Assembly: GCA_028868735.1 (NCBI GenBank)
Contig: JAGWTW010000032.1
Coordinates: 1-34,590, forward strand
Direction of reading: 5' to 3'
Length of the DNA stretch: 34,590 bases
DNA from: Hyphomicrobiales bacterium
GTDB lineage: Bacteria > Pseudomonadota > Alphaproteobacteria > Rhizobiales > Beijerinckiaceae
How positions within the stretch are numbered: the first letter of the stretch is position 1; each line of letters starts with the position of its first letter. A model generated the notes under the pieces. The model did no database searches, was not told the DNA's origin, and was given only the letters and a program-made list of their open reading frames with translations. The translations under genes were made by a program, and so were the position numbers. Of the stretch, positions 15,365-23,417 are shown piece by piece.

Positions 15365-15766
15365 TTGGGCCAACCACACCGCCTCTCAATTCGCGTCTAT
15401 TACGAGGACACCGACTTCTCCGGCGTCGTCTATCACGCCTCCTACCTGCGCTTCATGGAGCGCGGCCGCACCGAGCTTTTGCGCGACCTCGGCGTCCACC
15501 AGCAGGCGATTCACGCCGGCGAAGCGCCGTTCGCCTTCGTCGTGCGGGCGATGACCATCGATTTTCTCAAACCCGCCCGGATGGACGACGTCCTGACGGT
15601 CGAGACATCTGCAACGGAGGTGAAGGGCGCTTCGGCGATCCTGTCCCAGCGCGTGCTGCGGGGCGAGGAGACGCTCGTTACGGCCGAGGTCAAGGTGGCG
15701 GCTGTCGCCAACGGCCGCCCGGTGAGGTTGCCGCCGCAGATGCGTGAAAGGCTCGGGAGCGGCTGA
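15365..15766 (+). CDS. ybgC: Acyl-CoA thioesterase YbgC (Tol-Pal associated)
   Basis: A 133-residue hot-dog-fold thioesterase. The start is taken as TTG at 15365 because GAGGAGAG lies four to ten bases before it and the family N-terminus (HRLSIRVYYEDTDFSGVVYH) begins at once. Upstream codons would add an unrelated Arg-rich stretch. Asp17 in EDTDFSGVVYHASYL is the catalytic residue; MERGRTELLRDLG and VVRAMTIDFLKPARMDD follow. YbgC hydrolyses short acyl-CoA or acyl-ACP thioesters and is usually the first gene before tolQRAB. Here tolQ does not follow: the next gene is on the opposite strand, and the two stop codons abut in TGATCA. Confidence 0.93.
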   Translation: MGQPHRLSIRVYYEDTDFSGVVYHASYLRFMERGRTELLRDLGVHQQAIHAGEAPFAFVVRAMTIDFLKPARMDDVLTVETSATEVKGASAILSQRVLRGEETLVTAEVKVAAVANGRPVRLPPQMRERLGSG

Positions 15767-16003
15767 TCAGTCGCGGATCGGCTCGTGCGCGATCGCCGTG
15801 CGCATGAAGAAATAGAGGCCGACGAAGCCGGTCAGGGCGAAAATCACTTCCATGACCCTGCTGATGGTGGGCGGCAGCTGGAACATGCCGCCGAGCGCCC
15901 ATCCGGCCGCCCAGGACGCGCCGACGAGTTCGACGCCGACGAGGATCATGACGGCGACGAGGGTAGACAGATGCGTCCAGTTGATGGGTTTGGGCTCGGC
16001 CAA
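15767..16003 (-). CDS. Small membrane protein with two helices, unknown function
   Basis: A 78-residue protein. The start is taken as TTG at 16003, which has AAGGA eight bases upstream; a second TTG at 16057 would add 18 mostly basic residues but has no clear ribosome binding site. The product (MAEPKPINWTHLSTLVAVMI...) has two membrane helices, about residues 10-36 (LVAVMILVGVELVGASWAAG) and 46-68 (VMEVIFALTGFVGLYFFMRT), with short polar ends. I recognise no named family. It converges on ybgC with no gap. Confidence 0.7.
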   Translation of the reverse strand: MAEPKPINWTHLSTLVAVMILVGVELVGASWAAGWALGGMFQLPPTISRVMEVIFALTGFVGLYFFMRTAIAHEPIRD

Positions 16004-16066
16004 GAGACGGATCCTTTTCGCAAGCTTCCAGCTAGACCAGGCCGGCCGACGTTTCAAGGGGCGGGC

Positions 16067-16858
16067 TCAGGGGCCGGAGCCGACCGCCGGCCGGAACCGG
16101 CGCACGAACAGATTGGCGATCACGGCCTGCGCGATGTGCTCGGCCATGCAGCGGTAGCCGAGATCGTTGAGGTGGAAGTCGTCGGACGACATCATCGTCG
16201 GCGTCGCGCGCGCCTTGGCGATGAAGCGCATGGCGTCGAATCGCCGGATGTAGAGGACGTTCTCCTCTGACGCGATCTTGAACAGGGTGTCGCGGATTTC
16301 CGTATAGTTCTGGTCGCGTGAGAATTTCGGCGTGTACTGGAGGCCGACGAGCACGACGTCGATCTTGTCCGCTTTCAGCCAGCCGATGGTGGAGCGCACC
16401 GTCTGCTCGAACTGATCCGGCGGCACGCGCGAAAGCGCGTCATTGGTGCCGAGCTGCCAGAGCACGAGATCGGGACGGTCGATCGCAACCTCGCTGCGCA
16501 GGCGTTCCGCCGTCGTCGAGGCGACCTCGCCGGAGACGCCGCGATTGACGATGTCGACATCCTCGCCCGCAAGCGCCTTTTGCAGAATGTCGTGCAATTG
16601 CGCCGGATAGCTGCGCGACTTGGACGAGGCGCCGATGCCGTAGGTCGATGACGAGCCGATCGCAAGCACCCGCACCTTCTTTCGGGCGGCGAGCGCGGCC
16701 GCGAAATTCGGCAACGGCGCGGGCGCGGCTATGTCGCCCGCAGGCGCCTGGCACTGCGCGCTCAAGGCCGGGGCGTCCTCGGCGCGCGCGCCGGTCGCCG
16801 CCAGCAGGCCGACGCTCAGGCCCGCGACGACGAGCGGGCCGGCGATCTTTCGCGCCAT
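16067..16858 (-). CDS. Exported SGNH/GDSL-family hydrolase
   Basis: A 263-residue lipase/esterase-like enzyme. The start MARKIAG at 16858 gives a clean signal peptide (to about residue 26, GARA) and overlaps the OpgC-type gene by 43 bp. SGNH blocks: I, VLAIGSSSTYGIG with nucleophile Ser70; II, Gly110 in NRGVSGE; III, Asn139 in LWQLGTNDAL; V, Asp226 and His229 in SSDDFHLNDLGY. Block I has Ser in place of the usual Asp (GSS rather than GDS), a known variant. Pairing with an OpgC-type acyltransferase suggests that it removes or transfers acyl groups on a periplasmic or surface glycan; this is inference. A FEE-lipase-like role is the alternative. Confidence 0.88.
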   Translation of the reverse strand: MARKIAGPLVVAGLSVGLLAATGARAEDAPALSAQCQAPAGDIAAPAPLPNFAAALAARKKVRVLAIGSSSTYGIGASSKSRSYPAQLHDILQKALAGEDVDIVNRGVSGEVASTTAERLRSEVAIDRPDLVLWQLGTNDALSRVPPDQFEQTVRSTIGWLKADKIDVVLVGLQYTPKFSRDQNYTEIRDTLFKIASEENVLYIRRFDAMRFIAKARATPTMMSSDDFHLNDLGYRCMAEHIAQAVIANLFVRRFRPAVGSGP

Positions 16859-17916
16859 TCCGAAATCCACGCGCTGTACCCCATGACTGCAAGGCCGATC
16901 CATAACACGACCGTATCTGCGGCAATACCGCCGCCGTAGACGTAACGCCCGATCTGCGCTGCAAGGCTCAGCACCGATGCAACGCAGAAAACATTGAGGG
17001 AATGGCGCCCGAGCATCGACAGATAGGCGTTAACGGGCGCGAACCAATCGGGCAGGCGCGCCCACAATCCGCCGAATACGGCGGCCACCGACAGGAACTG
17101 GATGAGCCTGGCAGGCGACAGATAGGTCTTGTCGAACATGAAAAACAGTTTCGGCGACGGCACGCTCGCCGGCGTCGGCGACCACACGAGCCAGGCCGCG
17201 ATCGCCCCGGCGACGACGACCGGAGCGGCGGCGATCCGCAGGACCGCACGCCAGCGCCGGGCGAGCGCGCCAGGCCCCGCATCCGTCCTCGCCATCAGAA
17301 AGCCGAGCACGAAAATGAATTGCCACGCGAACGGATCGAAGAACCAGCGGCCTTCGACCGGCCATGTCGGCAGGTTGAATCCGAGCGCCAGCGTCGTCGC
17401 CCACAAAATCCCGGACAATCCGAACAAGAGCCAGGGCGATATGCGATCGAGGATCGCGAACGCAGGCGCGACGGCCATCAGCACGACGTAGAGCGGCAGG
17501 ATGTTGAAATAGCCGAGCTGGTGCGACAGAAGCACGAGACCGACGTGCGTCTCCGCCGCATCCTGGAAGACAGGCCCGGCGTTGTGCCAGTCGAGCAGGA
17601 ACGGTTGCTCGAGCCAGATCGCCGCGCCTGCGATGACAGCCAGCGCGATCATGGTGATGAGAATCTGCGCCGTGTAGATTTGCGCCGCGCGGCCGAGCAG
17701 GCGGAAGACGAGACTGGTCGCCGGAACCTTCGCCGAATCCGGTCCAACGACGTAGCGCAGCGACCAGCCGGCGAGAAACACGAAGAGTTCCGCACTGTCC
17801 GAGATTGACACGTTGCGCGACGTGAACCGCTCGTAGAAAAGGCCCGGCACGTGGTTGATGAAAATCGTGACGAGCGCAAATCCCCGCCAGAAATCCACCT
17901 CGTTGGGCCTGCGCAT
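16816..17916 (-). CDS. OpgC-domain membrane acyltransferase-like protein
   Basis: A 366-residue integral membrane protein with about ten helices. The N-terminus MRRPNEVDFWRGFALVTIFI followed by NHVPG, FTSRNVSISDSAELFVFLAG and WSLRYV is characteristic of OpgC (PF10129). OpgC proteins add succinyl groups to osmoregulated periplasmic glucans, and the wider family includes acyltransferases of unknown acceptor. Gly/Trp-rich helices such as YVVLMAVAPAFAILDRISPW and LRIAAAPVVVAGAIAAWLVW follow. It overlaps the downstream SGNH hydrolase gene, so the two are probably cotranslated and act on one substrate. No opgG/H-type glucan synthesis genes are in this window. Confidence 0.9.
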   Translation of the reverse strand: MRRPNEVDFWRGFALVTIFINHVPGLFYERFTSRNVSISDSAELFVFLAGWSLRYVVGPDSAKVPATSLVFRLLGRAAQIYTAQILITMIALAVIAGAAIWLEQPFLLDWHNAGPVFQDAAETHVGLVLLSHQLGYFNILPLYVVLMAVAPAFAILDRISPWLLFGLSGILWATTLALGFNLPTWPVEGRWFFDPFAWQFIFVLGFLMARTDAGPGALARRWRAVLRIAAAPVVVAGAIAAWLVWSPTPASVPSPKLFFMFDKTYLSPARLIQFLSVAAVFGGLWARLPDWFAPVNAYLSMLGRHSLNVFCVASVLSLAAQIGRYVYGGGIAADTVVLWIGLAVMGYSAWISEWRERSPARSSSRA

Positions 17917-17934
17917 ACGCGTGTCGCCCCGACT

Positions 17935-18405
17935 TCAGTCTTTCGGCATCGGCGGCACTTGAAAGGCCGTCGTCGATTTGATGCGCTCCATCGCAAAGCG
18001 CGACGTGACGTTCTTCAAAGGAATCGTCCCGATGAGCTTCTTGTAGAAGGAATCGTAGGCGGCCATGTCGGCGACGACCACGCGCAGCATGTAGTCGACA
18101 TCGCCGGCCATCCGGTAGAACTCCATCACTTCGGGCATTGCGGCGACGGACGCGGCGAATTTCGACAGCCATTCGTTGGAATGGTCCGGCGCCTCGATCG
18201 AGACGAAGACGGTCAGGCCGAGGCCGAGCTTTTCCGGCGCCAGCAGCGCGACGCGGCCGAGGATGACGCCCGCCGCCTCCAGCTTCTGGATGCGCTTCCA
18301 GCACGGCGTCTGCGAAAGCCCGACGCGGTCGGCGAGTTCGGCGATCGAAATCGAGGCGTCGGCCTGCAATTCGCGAAGAATCTTGCGATCGATGGCGTCG
18401 AGCAA
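17935..18405 (-). CDS. Lrp/AsnC-family transcriptional regulator
   Basis: A 156-residue regulator. Residues 3-50 are the AsnC-type helix-turn-helix (LDAIDRKILRELQADASISI, then AELADRVGLSQTPCWKRIQK with the recognition helix, then LEAAGVI). The C-terminal RAM domain (LTVFVSIEAPDHSNEWLSKF, EVMEFYRMAGDVDYMLRVVV) binds amino-acid-type ligands. Length is normal. It is divergent from the indolepyruvate oxidoreductase gene, with 224 bp between them; regulators of this type often control that enzyme in response to an aromatic or branched-chain amino acid. The ligand cannot be told from sequence. Confidence 0.95.
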   Translation of the reverse strand: MLDAIDRKILRELQADASISIAELADRVGLSQTPCWKRIQKLEAAGVILGRVALLAPEKLGLGLTVFVSIEAPDHSNEWLSKFAASVAAMPEVMEFYRMAGDVDYMLRVVVADMAAYDSFYKKLIGTIPLKNVTSRFAMERIKSTTAFQVPPMPKD

Positions 18406-18629
18406 TCTGCAACCCCGGTTCGTGGCCTACAACCCTTAGGGAACCGTTTCGCGGCGGTTTGGCAAGCCTGCCGGCGCTGCTTCGGCGCCCAGGATTTGTC
18501 CAAGGCGCCCGCGAATCGCATGAACGGCCTGCGTCCGGCGCGCCAATTGTCTGATGCGCGACTTTCCTGACCAAGCTAGCATGGCAACAAAGGGCAAAGA
18601 CCCGAAATGGCCGTTGGGAAGGAAGAGGA
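18406..18629. promoter_or_regulatory. Divergent control region between Lrp regulator and iorAB
   Basis: A 224-bp gap between divergent starts. It contains the ribosome binding site AAGGAAGAGGA directly before the iorAB ATG. The last 100 bp are less GC-rich than the surroundings (TTTCCTGACC, AAGCTAGCAT, GGCAACAAAG). I see no convincing -35/-10 pair and no clear Lrp-box array, only the geometry. Confidence 0.4.
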
Positions 18630-21600
18630 ATGTCTGATTCTGCTGAACTCACGGCGCCGCCGCTGGCCGACGTCTCCATCGACGACAAATACACAAAGTC
18701 CTCCGGCCGGATTTACCTCTCGGGCATTCAGGCGCTGGTGCGTTTGCCGATCCTGCAATACGAGCGCGACAAGGCGGCAGGCCTCAGGACCGGCGGCTTC
18801 ATTTCAGGCTACCGCGGCTCGCCGCTCGGCATGTACGACCATGCGCTGTGGCGCGCCAAGTCGCATCTCGCGGCCCACAACATCCATTTCCAGCCGGGCC
18901 TGAACGAGGACCTCGCCGCGACCGCCGTCTGGGGCAGCCAGCAGGTCGGCATCTGGCCGGGCTCGAAGGTCGATGGCGCTTTCGGCATCTGGTACGGCAA
19001 GGGGCCGGGCGTCGACCGGTCTGTCGACGTGCTGAAACACGCCAACAGCGCGGGCACGTCCAGGCACGGCGGCGTGCTCGCATTCGCCGGCGACGATCAC
19101 GGCTGCCAATCCTCGACGCTCGCACATCAGAGCGAACAGATTTTCGCCGCCGCGCTGATGCCGATCATCAATCCGGCCAACGTGCAGGACTATCTCGATC
19201 TCGGACTGATGGGCTTTGCGCTGTCGCGCTTTTCCGGCTGCTGGGTCGGCTTCAAGACGATCGCGGAAACCGTCGAAAGCGGCGCCTCGATCTATACCGA
19301 TCCGGACCGGATCGAGATCGTCATTCCCGAATTCGAAATGCCGCCGGGCGGCCTCAATATCCGCTGGCCCGACGCGCCGCTGATGCAGGAGGCGCGCCTG
19401 CACGGGCCGAAGATGGCCGCGGTCGCCGCCTTCGCGCGCGCCAACAAATTCGACCGGATCGTGATCGACGGCAAGCCCGCGCGGCTCGGAATCATCACGA
19501 CGGGCAAGGCCTATCTCGACGTTCGCCAGGCGCTCGCCGACCTCGGCATTTCGGACGCCGCAGCCGAGGCGCTCGGCCTGCGCGTCTACAAGGTCGCGCT
19601 CACCTGGCCGCTGGAGGACGAAGGCGCCCGCCGCTTCGCCGACGGCCTGAAGGACGTGCTCGTCGTCGAGGAGAAGCGCGGCTTCATCGAGGATCAGCTC
19701 GTCCGCATTCTCTACAACATGCCCGCCGACCGGCGTCCGAGCATCGTCGGCAAGCGCGACGAGACGGGCGCGATCCTGCTGCCGGCCACCGGCGAGCTTT
19801 CGCCGACCATGGTCGCGCGCGCGATCGTGCAGCGATTGAAGAGACTCGGACCGGTCGATCAGGCGCTCGACCAGCGCGTCGCCCGTCTCGAATCCTTCGA
19901 GGCGCTGGAAAACGCGCCGTCGGCGACCGCGACCCCGCGCACGCCCTATTTCTGCTCGGGCTGTCCGCACAACACGTCCACCAAAATTCCCGACGGCAGC
20001 CGCGCCATGGCCGGCATCGGCTGTCACGGCATGGCGCTGTCGATCCCGGCGCGCCGCACGCATACGATCACGCATATGGGCGGCGAGGGCGCGAACTGGA
20101 TCGGCCAGGCGCCCTTCACCAACGAAGAGCACGTGTTCCAGAATCTCGGCGACGGCACGTACACCCATTCCGGATTGCTGGCGCTGCGCGCGTCGGCCGC
20201 CGCCGGCGTGAACATCACCTACAAGATTCTCTACAACGACGCCGTCGCGATGACCGGCGGCCAGCCGGCCGAAAGCGGCTTCACCGTCGCGCAGATCGCC
20301 CATCAGGTGTCCGCGGAAGGCGCAAAGAAACTCGCGATCGTCACGGACGAGCCTGAAAAATATCCGCCCGCCGGCTATTTCCCGGCGGGCGCGACCGTGC
20401 ATCACCGGCGCGATCTTGACGCCGTGCAGCGCGACCTCCGCGCGACGAAAGGCCTCACGGTTCTCATCTACGACCAGACCTGCGCGGCCGAAAAGCGCAG
20501 GCGGCGGAAGCGCGGTCTCTTCCCCGATCCGCAGAAGCGCGCCTTCATCAACGATCTCGTCTGCGAAAGCTGCGGCGATTGTTCGGAGAAGTCGAATTGC
20601 GTTTCGGTGAAGCCGCTCGAAACCGAATTCGGCCGCAAGCGCCAGATCGACCAGTCGAACTGCAACAAGGATTTTTCCTGCATCGAAGGCTTCTGCCCGA
20701 GCTTCGTCACCGTCAACGGCGGCCGGTTGCGGAAGGTGGAGAGGGCCAAGGCGGATTCCGCCGGCATGTTCGCTGCCCTGCCGGACCCCAGGCAGAAACT
20801 GCTCGCCGAGCCCTACGGCATTCTCATCACCGGCATCGGCGGCACGGGCGTCATCACGATCGGCGCGCTCATCGGCATGGCCGCGCATGTCGAAGGCAAA
20901 GGCTGCACGACGCTCGACTTCACCGGCCTCAGCCAGAAGAACGGCGCGGTGCTGAGCCATGTGCGGCTTGCGCCGAAACCGGAAGATCTCGCCGCCGTGC
21001 GCATCGCCCCCGGCGGCGCGGACCTGCTGCTCGGCTGCGACATGATCGTGTCCGCACAGGCCAACGCCCTGTCGCGGCTCGAACACGGCGTGACGAAGGC
21101 CGTCGTCAACGGCGACCTTCAGCCGACAGCGGGATTCGTGCAGAACCCCGATATCGACTTCGCGACCGCGCACATGCGCAAGGGCCTGCGCGACGCCGTC
21201 GGCGAGGACGCGCTCGACATCATCGATGCGACCGGCGTCGCCACCACGCTGATGGGCGACGCGATCGCCACCAATCCCTTCATGATGGGCTACGCCTGGC
21301 AGCGCGGCCTCATTCCGCTCTCGCAAGCCGCGATCTTCCGCGCGATCGAACTGAACGGCGCTGCGATCGAGATGAACAAGGAGGCCTTCATGTGGGGCCG
21401 CCTCGCCGCGCATGATCCGAAAGCCGTGCATCAGGCGATCCGTTCGCTCGAGGCGCCGGAGGCGGAAGAAGAGACATTCGAACAGAAGCTGGCGCGCCGG
21501 ATCGCATTCCTGACCGATTACCAGGACGCAGCCTGGGCGGCGCGTTACAAGAAACTCGTCGATGCGGCCAGCGCCGCCGAGAAAACGAAAATCAAGAGCT

Positions 21601-22136
21601 CGACGGACCTGACGGAGGCCGTCGCACATGGCTTCTTCAAACTCATGTCCTACAAGGACGAGTACGAAGTCGCCCGCCTCTACACGAACGGCGAATTCCA
21701 GAAGAAACTCGAGCGGCAATTCGAGGGCGCCTATTCGCTCACCTTCCATATGGCGCCGCCGATCGCCGCGCGTCGTGACGAGACGACCGGCCATCTGCAG
21801 AAAATGAAGCTCGGCGCTTGGATGATGCCGGTCCTGCGCGTCGTCGCGCGCATGAAGGGTCTGCGCGGCGGCGCGTTCGACATATTCGGCCGAACCGCGG
21901 AGCGCCGGATGGAGCGCCGCATGATCGAGGATTACGAGGCCGCGATGGCGGAAGTGCTCGCCGGCCTGAAGCCGGAGAACCATGCGATCACCATCGCCAT
22001 CGCAAGCCTGCCGCAGAGCGTGCGCGGCTTCGGCCACATCAAGGAAGCGAACGCCGCGAAGGCGGAGGCGGAGGGCAAGCGACTGATGCAGGAATTCCGC
22101 TCGCCGACGCCGGCGCTGAAGACGGCGGCGGAATAG
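18630..22136 (+). CDS. iorAB: Indolepyruvate ferredoxin oxidoreductase, fused IorA-IorB type
   Basis: A 1168-residue enzyme that oxidatively decarboxylates indolepyruvate and other aryl-pyruvates to acyl-CoA with ferredoxin as acceptor. The N-terminal 2-oxoacid oxidoreductase half begins SGRIYLSGIQALVRLPILQY and GGFISGYRGSPLG. The TPP-binding part, near residue 441, has FCSGCPHNTSTKIPDGSRAM, GIGCHGMA and GGEGANWIG. Around residues 645-690 are ferredoxin-type cysteine clusters (CESCGDCSEKSNC and CNKDFSCIEGFCP). From about 732 the IorB-like gamma domain starts (ILITGIGGTGVITIGALIG) and continues to a C-terminal helical extension. The length fits the fused proteobacterial form. A good ribosome binding site precedes the ATG. 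It is divergent from an Lrp regulator. Confidence 0.95.
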   Translation: MSDSAELTAPPLADVSIDDKYTKSSGRIYLSGIQALVRLPILQYERDKAAGLRTGGFISGYRGSPLGMYDHALWRAKSHLAAHNIHFQPGLNEDLAATAVWGSQQVGIWPGSKVDGAFGIWYGKGPGVDRSVDVLKHANSAGTSRHGGVLAFAGDDHGCQSSTLAHQSEQIFAAALMPIINPANVQDYLDLGLMGFALSRFSGCWVGFKTIAETVESGASIYTDPDRIEIVIPEFEMPPGGLNIRWPDAPLMQEARLHGPKMAAVAAFARANKFDRIVIDGKPARLGIITTGKAYLDVRQALADLGISDAAAEALGLRVYKVALTWPLEDEGARRFADGLKDVLVVEEKRGFIEDQLVRILYNMPADRRPSIVGKRDETGAILLPATGELSPTMVARAIVQRLKRLGPVDQALDQRVARLESFEALENAPSATATPRTPYFCSGCPHNTSTKIPDGSRAMAGIGCHGMALSIPARRTHTITHMGGEGANWIGQAPFTNEEHVFQNLGDGTYTHSGLLALRASAAAGVNITYKILYNDAVAMTGGQPAESGFTVAQIAHQVSAEGAKKLAIVTDEPEKYPPAGYFPAGATVHHRRDLDAVQRDLRATKGLTVLIYDQTCAAEKRRRRKRGLFPDPQKRAFINDLVCESCGDCSEKSNCVSVKPLETEFGRKRQIDQSNCNKDFSCIEGFCPSFVTVNGGRLRKVERAKADSAGMFAALPDPRQKLLAEPYGILITGIGGTGVITIGALIGMAAHVEGKGCTTLDFTGLSQKNGAVLSHVRLAPKPEDLAAVRIAPGGADLLLGCDMIVSAQANALSRLEHGVTKAVVNGDLQPTAGFVQNPDIDFATAHMRKGLRDAVGEDALDIIDATGVATTLMGDAIATNPFMMGYAWQRGLIPLSQAAIFRAIELNGAAIEMNKEAFMWGRLAAHDPKAVHQAIRSLEAPEAEEETFEQKLARRIAFLTDYQDAAWAARYKKLVDAASAAEKTKIKSSTDLTEAVAHGFFKLMSYKDEYEVARLYTNGEFQKKLERQFEGAYSLTFHMAPPIAARRDETTGHLQKMKLGAWMMPVLRVVARMKGLRGGAFDIFGRTAERRMERRMIEDYEAAMAEVLAGLKPENHAITIAIASLPQSVRGFGHIKEANAAKAEAEGKRLMQEFRSPTPALKTAAE

Positions 22137-22142
22137 GATTTG

Positions 22143-22230
22143 TCATTCCCGCGCAAGCGGGAATCCAGTTCCCAGCGCCTTGTCTTCGACTCCTGGATTC
22201 CCGATCAGGCCTTCGGCCTGTCGGGAATGA
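22143..22230. repeat. Palindromic intergenic repeat between convergent genes
   Basis: An 88-bp element bounded by TCATTCCCG and its exact complement CGGGAATGA. Inside are two hairpins (CCCGC-GCAA-GCGGG and CAGGC-CTTCG-GCCTG) and a GAATCCAG...CTGGATTC pair, giving a nested cruciform. TTCCCGC/GCGGGAA repeats of this style are scattered in many proteobacterial genomes. It fills the gap between iorAB and the convergent phosphotransferase gene and may stop transcription in both directions. Confidence 0.8.
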
Positions 22231-22236
22231 CGAAAC

Positions 22237-23280
22237 CTATCCAATCCATCGCGCGGCGCGCTGGAAAAGCCGGATACAATGGTCGTGCAGCTTGTCGCCG
22301 GTCGCGACCGGCGCCTTTCCGGCGCAGGCGCGCGCGAAAGTGCCTTCCAGGATGATGCCGAGCTTGTAGCAGCCGAGCACGCCGTACCATCTGAGGTTCG
22401 ACGCGTCGCGGTCGCTCTTCGCCTGGTAATGCGCCATCAATTCCTCGATGGTCGGGAAGCCGTCCCACGGATCGATGAACGTGCCCGCCGTGCGCGAGCC
22501 GTCGGGATCGGGCCATGTCGCCATGATCCATCCCATGTCGAGCAGCGGATCGCCGATCGTCGCCAGCTCCCAGTCGACGATGGCCGCAAGCTCCGGCCCG
22601 TCGTGGCGATACATCACATTGGCCAGATGATAGTCGCCGTGGAGTATGCCCGGCTTGAATGTCGCAGGCCGATGCTCGGTCAGCCAGCGCGCGACGTCGT
22701 CGAGACGCGGGATGAAATCCGGGCCCGGCCAACCCTCGTAGTCGCGATAGGAATCGAGCCACGCGCGCCAGCGTGGAACCTGCCGTTCCAGAAAATTGTC
22801 GGCCTTGCCGAAATCGGACAGACCGACCGCCACATGATCGACCTTGGCGAGCGCCAGCGCGCCGTCGACGAGCGCAAAGCCCATGCGTCGGCGGATCGCC
22901 GGATCGCCTGCATGCAGATCCTCCAGTTTCACGACCGCGTTGAATCCGTCGACCGGCTCCATCAGATAGAATGCGCCGCCGATCACATCCGTATCCGCGC
23001 AGGCGGCGATCAGCCGGGGATGCGGGACATCCGTTTGGCCGAGCGCGCCGAGCACGCGCGCTTCGCGCCGGTTGGTGACATTGCCGTCGCCGCGCGGGCT
23101 CGCGGGCGAGCGCCGGAGCACGTAAGGACGGCCCGCGCGCTCGAAGCGCAGCAGAATGTTCTGCGTCCCGCCCTTCAGCTGCAGCGGAGTCTCGATCGCG
23201 CCGCGCCCGAGCCCCTTCCCGTCCATCCAGGCCGCAAGGCGGCCGAGATCGACGAGATCCTCCCATTTTTCTTCGCTCAT
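22237..23280 (-). CDS. APH-like phosphotransferase (ACAD10/11 kinase-type)
   Basis: A 347-residue protein kinase-like-fold phosphotransferase. The N-lobe has LKGGTQNILLRFERAGRPYV and LRRSP (Lys/Arg strand), and the C-lobe the Brenner motif HGDYHLANVM (214-223; catalytic Asp216, metal ligand Asn221) with the metal-binding Asp236 in VDWELATIGDPLLDMG. This sequence style is closer to the ACAD10/11 N-terminal kinases, which phosphorylate 4-hydroxyacyl-CoA in fatty acid catabolism, than to antibiotic kinases, so I do not call it a resistance gene. The substrate is unknown. It diverges from the Ldh-family gene and converges on iorAB. Confidence 0.88.
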   Translation of the reverse strand: MSEEKWEDLVDLGRLAAWMDGKGLGRGAIETPLQLKGGTQNILLRFERAGRPYVLRRSPASPRGDGNVTNRREARVLGALGQTDVPHPRLIAACADTDVIGGAFYLMEPVDGFNAVVKLEDLHAGDPAIRRRMGFALVDGALALAKVDHVAVGLSDFGKADNFLERQVPRWRAWLDSYRDYEGWPGPDFIPRLDDVARWLTEHRPATFKPGILHGDYHLANVMYRHDGPELAAIVDWELATIGDPLLDMGWIMATWPDPDGSRTAGTFIDPWDGFPTIEELMAHYQAKSDRDASNLRWYGVLGCYKLGIILEGTFARACAGKAPVATGDKLHDHCIRLFQRAARWIG

Positions 23281-23417
23281 GCTTCGTCCTCGCCTCGGAT
23301 TGTTCGGGCCGATGTCGCAATGTCAATCCGCGCAGGGCGCAGGTCGGGATTGACGCATTTGCGTCATTCGTCCGACGTCGCTGCGGCTATGCTGCGCGAA
23401 AACACGCAGGAGGGAAG

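Noticed and set aside
18804-22037. A 1077-codon open frame on the minus strand opposite iorAB
   Set aside because: It is a mirror of the GC-rich iorAB frame and shows no family motif, while iorAB has clear cluster and TPP motifs.
22237-23280. Aminoglycoside resistance gene
   Set aside because: The fold is APH-like, but the sequence style and genomic setting fit ACAD10/11-type kinases, so a resistance role is not supported.
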